Positions 34,177 through 42,423 of a stretch of 64,000 bases of DNA are shown here, piece after piece. This DNA comes from Planctomycetota bacterium (GTDB lineage: Bacteria > Planctomycetota > Phycisphaerae > Phycisphaerales > UBA1924), in contig JAJRPN010000039.1 of NCBI GenBank assembly GCA_024280755.1, positions 1-64,000 of the forward strand. The letters run 5' to 3'. The notes beneath the pieces are model-generated. The model did no database searches. It saw only the letters and a program-made list of their open reading frames with translations, and was not told the DNA's origin. Positions within the stretch are counted from its first letter, which is position 1. Every line of letters begins with the position of its first letter. The position numbers were made by a program, and so were the translations under genes.

Positions 34177-35610
34177 ATGACATCCAAATCCAAACTCGCC
34201 CTCCACTGGAAGATTCTCATCGGGCTTGTCCTCGGGATCGCGGTCGGGTTGGCCATCAATACAATGTGGGATACCAACACCTGGAACTCGATGGGGGTCG
34301 ATAACCCATCGGCATGGGTCGAAGGCACCACAATCGCAGGCGTCAACGAGCACCCATCCTTTATAGCGCACGCTGCCCTCTTCGTTCGGCATCTCAATGA
34401 GTTTGTTGGCGATCTGTTCATGCGTGGGCTTCGGTTCATCGCGGTGCCCATCGTGATCTTCAGCCTCATCGTCGGGGCATCGAGTTTGAATGATCTCTCG
34501 AAGCTCAGTCGCATCGGCGGCAAAACGATCGGGATCTACCTCGTCACCACCGCAGTCGCCATCTCGATTGGGCTGCTCTTTGCCAATGTCTTCAAGCCCG
34601 GCTCGTTCGTATCTGAAGAAACCCGCGACGGGTTTGTTACCCAGTTTGGCGACCAAGCAAGCGCGAAGATCGCCAAGGCAACCGCACCCGATGTGTGGGA
34701 CACTGTCCTGAACATCATCCCAAAGAACCCGTTCAACGCGATCGCCCAAGGCAACATGCTGCAAGTCGTATTTGCATCCCTCCTCGTCGGCATCGCGCTC
34801 ACACTGATCAAACGCGAAAAGGCAAAGGTCGTCATCGAGTTCTTCGATGCCATGACCGATGTCATCATCAAAGTCGTCGAAATCGTGCTGATGATCGCCC
34901 CTTATGCCGTGTTCGCACTGATCGTCGATCAGATCGCCGAGCTTGGGCTTGATATCCTGGCATCGCTCGCCGTCTATTGCATGGTCGTCGTCGGCGCATT
35001 ACTGACCATGATGTTCGTGGTCTATCCCATCGGATTCAAACTCCTCGCGGGGCTTTCCTACAAACGATTCTTCAAGGCCATCTCGCCCGCTCAACTTCTC
35101 GCGTTTAGTTCTGCAAGTTCGTCGGCCACCTTGCCCGTCACGATGGAATGCTGCGAGCAACGGCTCGGCATCAAGGAAGAAGTCAGCGCATTCGTGCTCC
35201 CCATCGGCGCGACGATCAATATGGATGGCACCGCGCTATACCAGGGGGTCGCTGCGGTCTTCATCGCCCAGCTCTACGGCATGGATCTCTCGATCGCCGA
35301 CCAACTCACCATCGTCCTCACCGCCACCCTCGCCTCGATCGGCACCGCGGGCGTGCCCGGGGTCGGCATGATCATGCTGGTGATTGTCCTCGAATCGGTC
35401 GGCATCCCGCTCGAAGGCATTGCGGTGATCTTGGGTGTTGACCGAATTTTGGATATGTGTCGAACGAGTTGTAATGTGACGGGTGATGCGATGGTCTGCG
35501 CGGTCGTTGCTGCGAGCGAAGGGGCGATTGAAACGCCCGAGCAAGTCCAAGAAAGATTAACCCGCCCGATGGACGAAGACCCGGTCCAAGAAGGACGATT
35601 GGACGGGTGA
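34177..35610 (+). CDS. Dicarboxylate/amino acid:cation symporter (DAACS family)
   Basis: 477 residues. Features of the GltPh-type transporter are clear: the serine-rich reentrant loop SSASSSATLPVTMECCEQRL, the NMDGTALYQG segment of helix 7, IGTAGVPGVGMIML of the second hairpin and LGVDRILDMCRTSCNVTGDA of helix 8. These bind the dicarboxylate and sodium. The substrate is probably glutamate, aspartate or a C4-dicarboxylate. A polar insertion between helices 1 and 2 (residues about 30-60) is normal for the family. An AGGC-rich weak ribosome site precedes the ATG. It is followed by a palindromic repeat and argS. Confidence 0.93.
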   Translation: MTSKSKLALHWKILIGLVLGIAVGLAINTMWDTNTWNSMGVDNPSAWVEGTTIAGVNEHPSFIAHAALFVRHLNEFVGDLFMRGLRFIAVPIVIFSLIVGASSLNDLSKLSRIGGKTIGIYLVTTAVAISIGLLFANVFKPGSFVSEETRDGFVTQFGDQASAKIAKATAPDVWDTVLNIIPKNPFNAIAQGNMLQVVFASLLVGIALTLIKREKAKVVIEFFDAMTDVIIKVVEIVLMIAPYAVFALIVDQIAELGLDILASLAVYCMVVVGALLTMMFVVYPIGFKLLAGLSYKRFFKAISPAQLLAFSSASSSATLPVTMECCEQRLGIKEEVSAFVLPIGATINMDGTALYQGVAAVFIAQLYGMDLSIADQLTIVLTATLASIGTAGVPGVGMIMLVIVLESVGIPLEGIAVILGVDRILDMCRTSCNVTGDAMVCAVVAASEGAIETPEQVQERLTRPMDEDPVQEGRLDG

Positions 35611-35623
35611 TCATTTCCATCTC

Positions 35624-35709
35624 TGGTAGGACAGGCTTCCAGCCTGTCTCTTCATCTTCATAAACAGATGAAAAACAAAAAAGAGACGGGCTGGAAGCCC
35701 ATCCCACCA
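35624..35709. repeat. Dispersed palindrome between DAACS gene and argS
   Basis: Two arms of about 29 bases (35624-35652 and 35681-35709) beginning TGGTAGGACAGGCTTCCAGC pair with only about five mismatches, mostly G-T compatible in RNA. An inner pair TTCATC/GATGAA lies in the loop. It is shaped like a large hairpin and may terminate transcription of the symporter gene, but lacks a long U-tract. Confidence 0.75.
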
Positions 35710-35734
35710 AGAGTGCTTCACCTACACTTGCCCA

Positions 35735-37597
35735 ATGAGCACGCAAACACAGACCATCGACCCCGCAGCTATTCTTGATGCCCGTTTTACCGACGCGATC
35801 CACGCGGCGGTGCCCGACTTGCCGATTGAACAAATCAAGACGCACATCACGGCCTCGCGCCAACCCAAGTTTGGCGATTTTCAATCCAACTGCGCGATGC
35901 CTATCGCCAAACGGTTCAAGATGCAGCCTCGCGAACTCGCTGCCAAGATCATCGAGCACCTCGATGTATCGGGAGTCGCTGAGCCAATCACCCAAGCGAA
36001 CATCGCCGGACCAGGCTTTATCAATGTAACGCTCTTGCCCGAAGCGATCAGCAGTGCGCTGGGCGCGATGGACAACGACCAGCTCGGCATCAACATCCCC
36101 GACAACCCGCCCACCGTCGTCGTCGATGTCTGCGGCGTCAACCTCGCCAAGCAAATGCATGTCGGGCATCTCCGCTCGACCGTCATCGGCGACGCGATCG
36201 CTCGGCTCTACGAACGCATGGGCTACAAAGTGATCCGCCAGTCGCATGTTGGCGACTGGGGCTTGCCCATCGCAATGGTCGTTGAACAACTCATCACGAT
36301 CGAAGACCAAGGCGTCGATCTCTCGACACTTTCGCTGGGCGAACTCAACGCGATGTACAAAGTTGTTCAAGCCAAATGCAAGGCCGAGACCAAAGCACTC
36401 GAACTCATCCAAAAAGCCGGCGGGCATGCCAAGGCCGAGATCGAACTCGCCGAACGAATCGCAGATGCCAATGCCGCAATGGAAAAAGCCAAGGCTCGTT
36501 TGGTGAATCTTCAATCCGGTGATGAGCGATCGGTCGCCGTCTGGCAGCGGATCTATGACATTACCATGACCGCCTGCCTCTCGACCTGCAAACGATTGCA
36601 CGCCGACATCACCGACGAACACAGTGCCGGCGAATCGACCTACCGCGACGAACTCGCGCCGCTGGTTCAAGACCTGATCGATCGCAAGATCGCCGTCGAA
36701 GACGACGGCGCGTTGGTCGTCAAGTGCGAGGGCATCAAAGAACCGACCATCATCCGCAAACGCGACGGCGGGTTCCTCTACGCCACCACAGACCTCGCTG
36801 CCATCAAACGCCGGGTGAACAAACTCGGCGGCGACATTGTGGTCTATGTCGTCGATTCGCGTCAGAGCCTCCATTTTAAGCAGGTTTTTGCGGCAGCGCA
36901 CAAAGCCGGGTATGACAAAACCAACCCCGGCATCGATGCCAAGCTCACCCACGCCATGTTTGGTACTGTGCTTGGCGAGGACAACAAGCCGTTGAAGTCT
37001 CGTTCGGGCGAGAACCTCAATCTGACTGATCTGCTCGACGAGGCGGTATCACGAGCATCGGCAACCGTTGCCGAGAAGAACCCAGAGATGCCCGAAGCAG
37101 AGCGTGCTCCGATCTCCGAAGCCGTCGCGATGGCAGCGGTGAAGTATGCGGATCTTTCGAGCGAACGCATCAAAGACTATGTCATGAACTTCGATCGCAT
37201 GCTCGCCTTCGAAGGCGACACCGGCCCATACTTGCTCTACGCCCTGGTGCGTGTGCAATCGATCTTCCGCAAAGCCAGCGAGCAAGGTGTTGATACAAGC
37301 AGCTATCACAACGCACCGTTCAAGCTGGTCGAACCGAGTGAGAAGGCGCTTGCACTCATGCTCCTACGCTACCCATCACTCATCGAGAGCGCGGGCCAAG
37401 CGTGTGAACCAAGCCGACTCTGTTCGTTCGTCTACGACCTTGCCTCGGCCTATGGCCCGTTCTATGACAAGTGCCAGGTTGTCAAATGCGAAGATGACGC
37501 GATTCGCAACTCGCGCTTCCGCCTGTGCGATCTCGTTGGCCGAGTCCTCGCTGATGCGCTCGAGACCCTTGGCATCCCGACCGTCGAACGAATGTGA
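35735..37597 (+). CDS. argS: Arginyl-tRNA synthetase
   Basis: 620 residues, class I synthetase charging tRNA-Arg. The HIGH-type motif is HVGH at 142-145 in CGVNLAKQMHVGHLRSTVIGD; the KMSKS region is the relaxed PLKSRSGENL form typical of ArgS; an N-terminal Add1 domain (GDFQSNCAM) and a C-terminal anticodon-binding helical domain (from about 500) are present. Length is slightly over the 550-580 usual because of a charged insertion around 220-260. It is followed by a strong hairpin terminator and appears monocistronic. Confidence 0.96.
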   Translation: MSTQTQTIDPAAILDARFTDAIHAAVPDLPIEQIKTHITASRQPKFGDFQSNCAMPIAKRFKMQPRELAAKIIEHLDVSGVAEPITQANIAGPGFINVTLLPEAISSALGAMDNDQLGINIPDNPPTVVVDVCGVNLAKQMHVGHLRSTVIGDAIARLYERMGYKVIRQSHVGDWGLPIAMVVEQLITIEDQGVDLSTLSLGELNAMYKVVQAKCKAETKALELIQKAGGHAKAEIELAERIADANAAMEKAKARLVNLQSGDERSVAVWQRIYDITMTACLSTCKRLHADITDEHSAGESTYRDELAPLVQDLIDRKIAVEDDGALVVKCEGIKEPTIIRKRDGGFLYATTDLAAIKRRVNKLGGDIVVYVVDSRQSLHFKQVFAAAHKAGYDKTNPGIDAKLTHAMFGTVLGEDNKPLKSRSGENLNLTDLLDEAVSRASATVAEKNPEMPEAERAPISEAVAMAAVKYADLSSERIKDYVMNFDRMLAFEGDTGPYLLYALVRVQSIFRKASEQGVDTSSYHNAPFKLVEPSEKALALMLLRYPSLIESAGQACEPSRLCSFVYDLASAYGPFYDKCQVVKCEDDAIRNSRFRLCDLVGRVLADALETLGIPTVERM

Positions 37598-37622
37598 TTT
37601 CACTGGCAAAACAACTCACAAC

Positions 37623-37650
37623 AAAACGGCACCCGATCGGGTGCCGTTTT
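37623..37650 (+). terminator. Bidirectional terminator between argS and first porin
   Basis: A perfect 28-base palindrome, aaaacggcacccga followed by its complement ending gtgccgtttt. With A-rich and T-rich ends it can stop argS from the left and the porin gene, whose stop is at 37685, from the right. Confidence 0.88.
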
Positions 37651-37684
37651 CAATATACTTCATTGCTCAGGACAAAGCCTGTGC

Positions 37685-38902
37685 TTAGAACAGGATCTGC
37701 ATCTGAGCGGTGATCGCAAGCTGCCCGCCTTCCGAATCAGGGAGCAATCCCTTTCCATCAGATGTCGTCACGATGCTCTGGGTCGTCGCATCGAGGTAGT
37801 ACACCGCATCAACTGTAAACTTAGCTGCGTGCGACTCAGGAATCACATAATGATTCCAGCCGGCACCGATCGAAGCGAAGTCTTGGCTTGTTGCACCATT
37901 GGCAGCATCAGGAAAAATCGAATCCCAGCGAGCAAAGATCTCATCCTCGTCAGTTACAAAGACTCCACCTTGCACCACGACCATATAGTCATCAAAGGTC
38001 GTCGTTCCATTATCAATACCACGCCAGATACCGGCAGCGAAGAAGTTCCAGCCGTCATCAACCCACGAAAAATCAAGCGTTCCAACCGAGGTCGAAGTGG
38101 TCGGTGAGAACGATGGATTGGTGCTGCCAGATGATTGATGATGCCCCGCAATCCCAATCATCCCGCCAGCCTCGCTGGCTCGGAATGATGTGAACTGCTT
38201 GAACTGCCCCCAGCTTACATCGCCAAGAAGCATCTCAGCCCGTACCGAAAATGAGTAGTCTGCCTCGGTTGGCGAGTTGAATGCTGTGTTGTCGCCCTTA
38301 TTGAGATCATCATTCAATGCAAACATTGCACGCCATCGATCGGCGCTGTATTTGAACTCAAGCCCTTGCGTAAAATCTTGATCGATCGTCTCGGTCAGTG
38401 TTGAACGCTCACTAAAGAGTTGTTTCGATGATGAGACATTTTCTTCCCGAATAAGTGATGGTTTGAACTGCCCAAACCTCAGCGAGAACTGGTCGGTGAA
38501 CTTCCAATCTGCGTATGCGTCTTCAAGCACCCCCAGCCCGGTCGATCGGCTAAACCCAAACTTCACCTTTGCCTTGATACTCTCCGTTACTTTGCCCGTA
38601 ACTCCAAACTTCCCTCGGCGAATGGAAAACCCCATCGTGGTGTCGTCCTTCGGCGACGCGAGCGTTGTGCCTGCATCATCGCGCGAGTTATATTGATACC
38701 GCGACTGTATCTGTATACTGAACTTCAGATCCGAAGAACCGGCCGTGTTCATCAATGACAAATACTCGCTTGAGGCATTTGCCAACTCGTATGAATGAGC
38801 GAGACGCAAATCATCCGCACCCGATGCGGTTGCGGTTGCAATAAGAAGCCCCGCGAGGGAAGTGATCGCCCTGAGTGTCTTGTCCATCTGTACTTTGCTC
38901 AT
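37685..38902 (-). CDS. Outer-membrane porin, OprP/OprO-like (copy 1)
   Basis: 405 residues with a signal peptide (ITSLAGLLIATATASGA) and a beta-barrel pattern ending in the outer-membrane terminal residue Phe (MQILF). LRFGQFKPSLIREENVSSSK and LFSERSTLTE match the conserved strand and loop of the phosphate-selective porin O/P family. It would form an outer-membrane channel for anions such as phosphate. This is the most divergent of four tandem paralogues; PhoB/PhoR-like genes lie beyond the array. A TGACA pair with 11-bp period occurs 132-147 bases upstream. It has its own terminator downstream. Confidence 0.83.
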   Translation of the reverse strand: MSKVQMDKTLRAITSLAGLLIATATASGADDLRLAHSYELANASSEYLSLMNTAGSSDLKFSIQIQSRYQYNSRDDAGTTLASPKDDTTMGFSIRRGKFGVTGKVTESIKAKVKFGFSRSTGLGVLEDAYADWKFTDQFSLRFGQFKPSLIREENVSSSKQLFSERSTLTETIDQDFTQGLEFKYSADRWRAMFALNDDLNKGDNTAFNSPTEADYSFSVRAEMLLGDVSWGQFKQFTSFRASEAGGMIGIAGHHQSSGSTNPSFSPTTSTSVGTLDFSWVDDGWNFFAAGIWRGIDNGTTTFDDYMVVVQGGVFVTDEDEIFARWDSIFPDAANGATSQDFASIGAGWNHYVIPESHAAKFTVDAVYYLDATTQSIVTTSDGKGLLPDSEGGQLAITAQMQILF

Positions 38903-39033
38903 CAGTAATTCCTTGCGTCGGTGCCCAAAGGAGTATCCCGATCACCAATCGATCAGGCCAGAGACACATACTACCTACATAGTCATCACTCATGTGCTTG
39001 TACCAATCGTTTAACACACTCTTCAAACACCCT

Positions 39034-39049
39034 TGACACAACACTGACA
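39034..39049 (-). promoter_or_regulatory. Pho-box-like direct repeat upstream of porin copy 1
   Basis: TGACA at 39034-39038 and 39045-39049, i.e. TGTCA twice on the coding strand with an 11-base start distance. The E. coli PhoB site is built from TGTCA-containing 7-mers with the same period. It is short and may occur by chance. Confidence 0.35.
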
Positions 39050-39084
39050 ATTGACCTGATGCCAGTCAAATTGCCCCAAAAAAG

Positions 39085-39114
39085 CATCAGCCGACCCAGA
39101 AAGGTCGGCTGATG
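39085..39114 (-). terminator. Terminator after porin copy 2
   Basis: A 12-bp perfect stem CATCAGCCGACC/GGTCGGCTGATG with loop cagaaa, followed on the minus strand by CTTTTTT. It lies 75 bases past the stop of the porin at 39189. Confidence 0.9.
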
Positions 39115-39188
39115 GGATTTGTACTTGAATGATCTTCGATCAGCTTGAAATCGTGATGATCCAAGCGGTGATCAGAGATCGAATCAGA

Positions 39189-40445
39189 TTAGAACAACCA
39201 CTGCATGGTGCCTGAGATCATGATCTGACCGTCTTCGGTAGCGTTTTCCTGGAAGAAACCAGTTGAGCTGTTTGCTCCGAATACGCCAGTACCCATGTCA
39301 CCGGTTGCTGCTGCTGCAGTCATGTCAGCAGTTTCGTCGAGTGATACGCCGAGTTCAATGGTGAACTTGGCAGCATGTGATTCTGGAACGAAGTAGTAGT
39401 TTGCACCCAAAGCGATGAAGTTGAATGAGTCTTCGCCTGTGGTCTGGCCAGCGCCAGCGTCATCGTCAAGGATGATGGTGTCCCAGCGTGCGAAACCTTC
39501 CCACTGATCGCTGAAGAAGAACGAACCACCGAGCTCGAAGCCCATGTTGCTGTGGTCAGTTGTTGCGGTATCTTCTACATCGCTGTAGTAGAATGCAGCG
39601 CGAACAGCCCAGCCGTCAGCTTCGTATGCACCGTCGATGGTGAAGAATGCGCTGTCGGTTTCAGCACCTGATGGGTTTGTGCTGCCGTATGATGCGAACA
39701 TCACACCTGCACCCACACGCCAGCCAGCTGCTGAGCCACGCCATGATGTTTGGTCATCGAAGCGGCCCATGTCTGAGTCGCTGTAGAAGTCGAAACGAGC
39801 GTTGATGCCGAAGTCAGCTTCTGCACCATTGTATGCAGTATTTGCGGTGTTTGGACCGTCGTTGAAACCGATTGCGAATGCCCATGTATCGTTGCCGAAC
39901 TGAGCTTCAACACCCTGTGTCCATGATGGAGTACCGAGTGATTCGTGAGCTACTGAGCGGTATGAACCGACAGTGTTGAACTCTGAAGTGCTTGCTTCAG
40001 CTGAGAAAGCAGGAATGAACTGACCCACGCGAAGTGAGAAAGTATCGTTTACTGCCCAGTCAACGAATGCGTCTTCGAGAACTGCGGTGCCACCAGCTGC
40101 TGATGATGAGTTATCAGGACCGAACTGGAAGCTTACACGAGCGTGCATGTTATCAGTTACATCGCCTTCGAGTGCTACTTCAACATCACTGAACTGGAAA
40201 CCAGTTGTGGTGTCGTCGTCAGGAAGAGCTGAGCCGTCGAGGCTGTTGTATGAGAGGCCGAAGCGAACGCCTACTGATATTTCTACATTGCTCAGGTTGC
40301 CCTGGTTGAGAACGCTGCGTGTGCCTGCGTCTGCCTTGAGCTCGGATGCGTATGCACGATCGAGTTCGAGTGAACCAGCTGTTGCGAAGCCGGCGGTTGC
40401 TGCAACGATGAGTGCTGCGGTTGTGATTTGTGTCTTGTTGTTCAT
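39189..40445 (-). CDS. Outer-membrane porin (copy 2)
   Basis: 418 residues starting at the ATG at 40445, which has GGAG 10 bases upstream; an in-frame TTG at 40454 is too close to that site. Signal peptide ALIVAATAGFATAG, then ELDRAYASELKADAGTRSVL, a mature N-terminal block shared with copy 3. FSLRVGQFIPAFSAEAST is the OprP-like strand, and the protein ends in MQWLF. DNA around it suggests high expression (own terminator, structured leader). It is expected to be a general or anion-selective porin. The leader contains the inverted repeat at 40487-40534. Confidence 0.83.
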   Translation of the reverse strand: MNNKTQITTAALIVAATAGFATAGSLELDRAYASELKADAGTRSVLNQGNLSNVEISVGVRFGLSYNSLDGSALPDDDTTTGFQFSDVEVALEGDVTDNMHARVSFQFGPDNSSSAAGGTAVLEDAFVDWAVNDTFSLRVGQFIPAFSAEASTSEFNTVGSYRSVAHESLGTPSWTQGVEAQFGNDTWAFAIGFNDGPNTANTAYNGAEADFGINARFDFYSDSDMGRFDDQTSWRGSAAGWRVGAGVMFASYGSTNPSGAETDSAFFTIDGAYEADGWAVRAAFYYSDVEDTATTDHSNMGFELGGSFFFSDQWEGFARWDTIILDDDAGAGQTTGEDSFNFIALGANYYFVPESHAAKFTIELGVSLDETADMTAAAATGDMGTGVFGANSSTGFFQENATEDGQIMISGTMQWLF

Positions 40446-40486
40446 TTTTGTCAATCTCCGGATATGACGAGTTGTGTTTGTCGAGG

Positions 40487-40534
40487 GTTCCGTTTATGTA
40501 CCCAAGACTTTTCGAAAACTTCTTTAAACGGAAC
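40487..40534 (-). promoter_or_regulatory. Inverted repeat in leader of porin copy 2
   Basis: GTTCCGTTTA (40487-40496) and TAAACGGAAC (40525-40534) form 10-bp perfect arms, with the self-complementary core ttttcgaaaa inside the loop. It begins about 42 bases before the start codon, so it may fold in the mRNA leader or be an operator. Confidence 0.5.
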
Positions 40535-40703
40535 AGGTGCTTCACACTTGTTCCACACTGTTCATCAACGAGGCCTTGCGAGACGCGAGGTTCCATACCT
40601 CGTCGATGATGACCTACATCGGTCATTTGGTGATACGCCACCAATGTTTGCCCTTACTATTTTCACGCTATCGGACGAAATCGCCAAATTCATGCGCAAA
40701 AAA

Positions 40704-40740
40704 CAGCCGGTGTGAACCTTATGAGGGTCTCAACCGGCTG
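40704..40740 (-). terminator. Terminator after porin copy 3
   Basis: Outer stem CAGCCGGT/ACCGGCTG with additional inner pairing (gaacc against gggtctc). On the minus strand it is followed by TTTTTTGCG. It lies about 97 bases past the stop of the porin at 40837. Confidence 0.8.
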
Positions 40741-40836
40741 TCAAGTAAGTACCAACTTACATTTTGTGTTTTTTGACCATTCCAGCAACTACCCGGCTTT
40801 CAAGCCCAATATCGCCTGTTTGGCCAGAAAACAGCT

Positions 40837-42117
40837 TTAGAAGACGAGTGTCATCTGAGCACGAAGAGCGACTTCTGAGTCTGAAAGACCAAGAACGCCC
40901 GAAACATCCGTGTTGTTTGAGCCAACACCACCCATGAGTGCATCCATATTGGTGCTGTCATCAAGAGTGAAGACTGCTTCAATAGTGAACTTGGCAGCGT
41001 GTGATTCTGGAACGAAGTAGTAGTTCGCACCAATGGTCACATTCTGGAAATTATCGTCGGTGCCCGCAGCAACGAGTGTGTCATCAAGCATGACGACATC
41101 ATAACGAGCGTAGCCTTCCCACTGGTCATTGAAGAAGAAACCACCCTGGAGCAAGAAGCCCGAGTTGGTGAAGTCTGTGGTTGCGCCAACGAGTGGGTTG
41201 GTTTCAACATTGTGACCAACATACTCGGCCATGAAGTTCCAGCCATCGCCTTCGACCTGGACATCAACAGTCCAGAAAGTAACAGTCTTATCTTCTGTAG
41301 CTGCGATGACTGGGTTGGTTGTTCCCTGCACCTGGTAGTGAGCGCCAGCACCAAGCTTCAAGCCGTAGTTTGAGCCACGGAAGCTTGTTGCGTCAGCGAA
41401 CTGATCCCATGTACCTTCGATGAGCCAGTCAAAACGACCGGTGAAGCCGTAGTCTGCTTCGCCAGCAGCATTGAATGCCGAGTTGGCGACTGGGGTGGCG
41501 TTGGTGATGTACTCAGCACCGTCATCGAATGCACCGATGAACTTCCAGCTATCGGTGCCATAGACGAATGCAACGCCTTGGGTATAACCAACTTCGAAGA
41601 ACTCGTTCATAAATGAGTGATCGACTGAGAGTGAGTGCTCAGGAGCGAAGTTGTCTGAACCCATGACTGGGTCGTGCCACTGGCCGAAGAGAAGGGTCCA
41701 GTTATCGTTGAGTGACCATGCTGCCTGTGCGATCAACAATGTTGCCGCCCCGCCAGCTGCACCTTCGGCTGCTCCGAAGTCAAAGACGACCAAACCCGAG
41801 ATGTCAGTGCCTTCAACAGCACCGCTCAAACGCAACTGCGTGCGTGGGGCGCTAAAGCCCATAGTGGTGTCATCGTCGCCCAATGCGCCAGCGGTCTGCT
41901 CATCGCGTGAGTTGTAGCCGTAACGGAACTGGGTCATGATTTCGACATTGATGTTGGCGCCGTTGTTCGAACCAAGAAGGCTTGAACGGGTCTGTGCGTC
42001 TGAGCGAAGCTCTGATGCGTATGCGCGATCGAGATCGAGACCGGACTGGCCCATGGCGAGTCCACTGATTGCAGCCAGCGCGAGAGTTGCTGTTGCGTGT
42101 TGGATCTTGGTGCTCAT
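40837..42117 (-). CDS. Outer-membrane porin (copy 3)
   Basis: 426 residues with a strong GAGGAG ribosome site. Signal peptide ATLALAAISGLAMGQ, then LDLDRAYASELRSDAQTRSS as in copy 2. The OprP-like strand LLFGQWHDPVMGSDNFAPEH differs most in its loop, so pore properties may differ. The C-terminal strand ends QMTLVF. It is the third of the tandem array. The leader carries a hairpin (42166-42199). Neighbouring paralogues suggest repeated duplication followed by divergence. Confidence 0.83.
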   Translation of the reverse strand: MSTKIQHATATLALAAISGLAMGQSGLDLDRAYASELRSDAQTRSSLLGSNNGANINVEIMTQFRYGYNSRDEQTAGALGDDDTTMGFSAPRTQLRLSGAVEGTDISGLVVFDFGAAEGAAGGAATLLIAQAAWSLNDNWTLLFGQWHDPVMGSDNFAPEHSLSVDHSFMNEFFEVGYTQGVAFVYGTDSWKFIGAFDDGAEYITNATPVANSAFNAAGEADYGFTGRFDWLIEGTWDQFADATSFRGSNYGLKLGAGAHYQVQGTTNPVIAATEDKTVTFWTVDVQVEGDGWNFMAEYVGHNVETNPLVGATTDFTNSGFLLQGGFFFNDQWEGYARYDVVMLDDTLVAAGTDDNFQNVTIGANYYFVPESHAAKFTIEAVFTLDDSTNMDALMGGVGSNNTDVSGVLGLSDSEVALRAQMTLVF

Positions 42118-42165
42118 TGTTGACTCCTCTATAAAAGTGTAAAAAGCACAGTTTCATTTCGTAAA

Positions 42166-42199
42166 TCGGAAAGGATCTACCTGTTTATCCTTCATCCGA
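42166..42199 (-). promoter_or_regulatory. Hairpin in leader of porin copy 3
   Basis: TCGGAAAGGAT pairs with ATCCTT-ca-TCCGA (two-base bulge) around a 10-base loop. It is about 49 bases ahead of the ATG. It differs in sequence from the leader repeat of copy 2. Confidence 0.4.
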
Positions 42200-42337
42200 C
42201 TCTTTCAATATCGGACGGATCAGAAATACACTAGCACCTACAAACGATCTTTTTATCCGTTTTCCCAATAATTATTCCCGTTGAGCAAAATATTTCTCCC
42301 TTTTCGCAAGACCAATCACTACTTCACTCTTCTATAC

Positions 42338-42373
42338 AAAGACAGGCCGATTCGATTGAATCGGCCTGTCTTT
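42338..42373 (-). terminator. Terminator after porin copy 4
   Basis: A 16-bp perfect stem AAAGACAGGCCGATTC with its complement, four-base loop gatt, 50 bases past the stop at 42424. The T-run is short on the minus strand (TTTG) but the stem is very strong. Confidence 0.8.
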
Positions 42374-42423
42374 ATCTTTTATATCGCAACTTCTAAAACC
42401 CTAAGCCGTGTCAAACAAATGCT

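Noticed and set aside
34003-34764. A 253-residue minus-strand frame
   Set aside because: It is antisense to the DAACS symporter, whose membrane motifs are clear.
35372-36952. A 526-residue open frame on the minus strand
   Set aside because: It lies antisense to the DAACS end and argS, with codon pattern imposed by argS. argS is unambiguous and the antisense product has no recognisable domain.
40704-40740. Hairpin as a riboswitch ahead of the porin
   Set aside because: It sits downstream of porin copy 3 with a T-run on the minus strand, so a terminator is the simpler reading.
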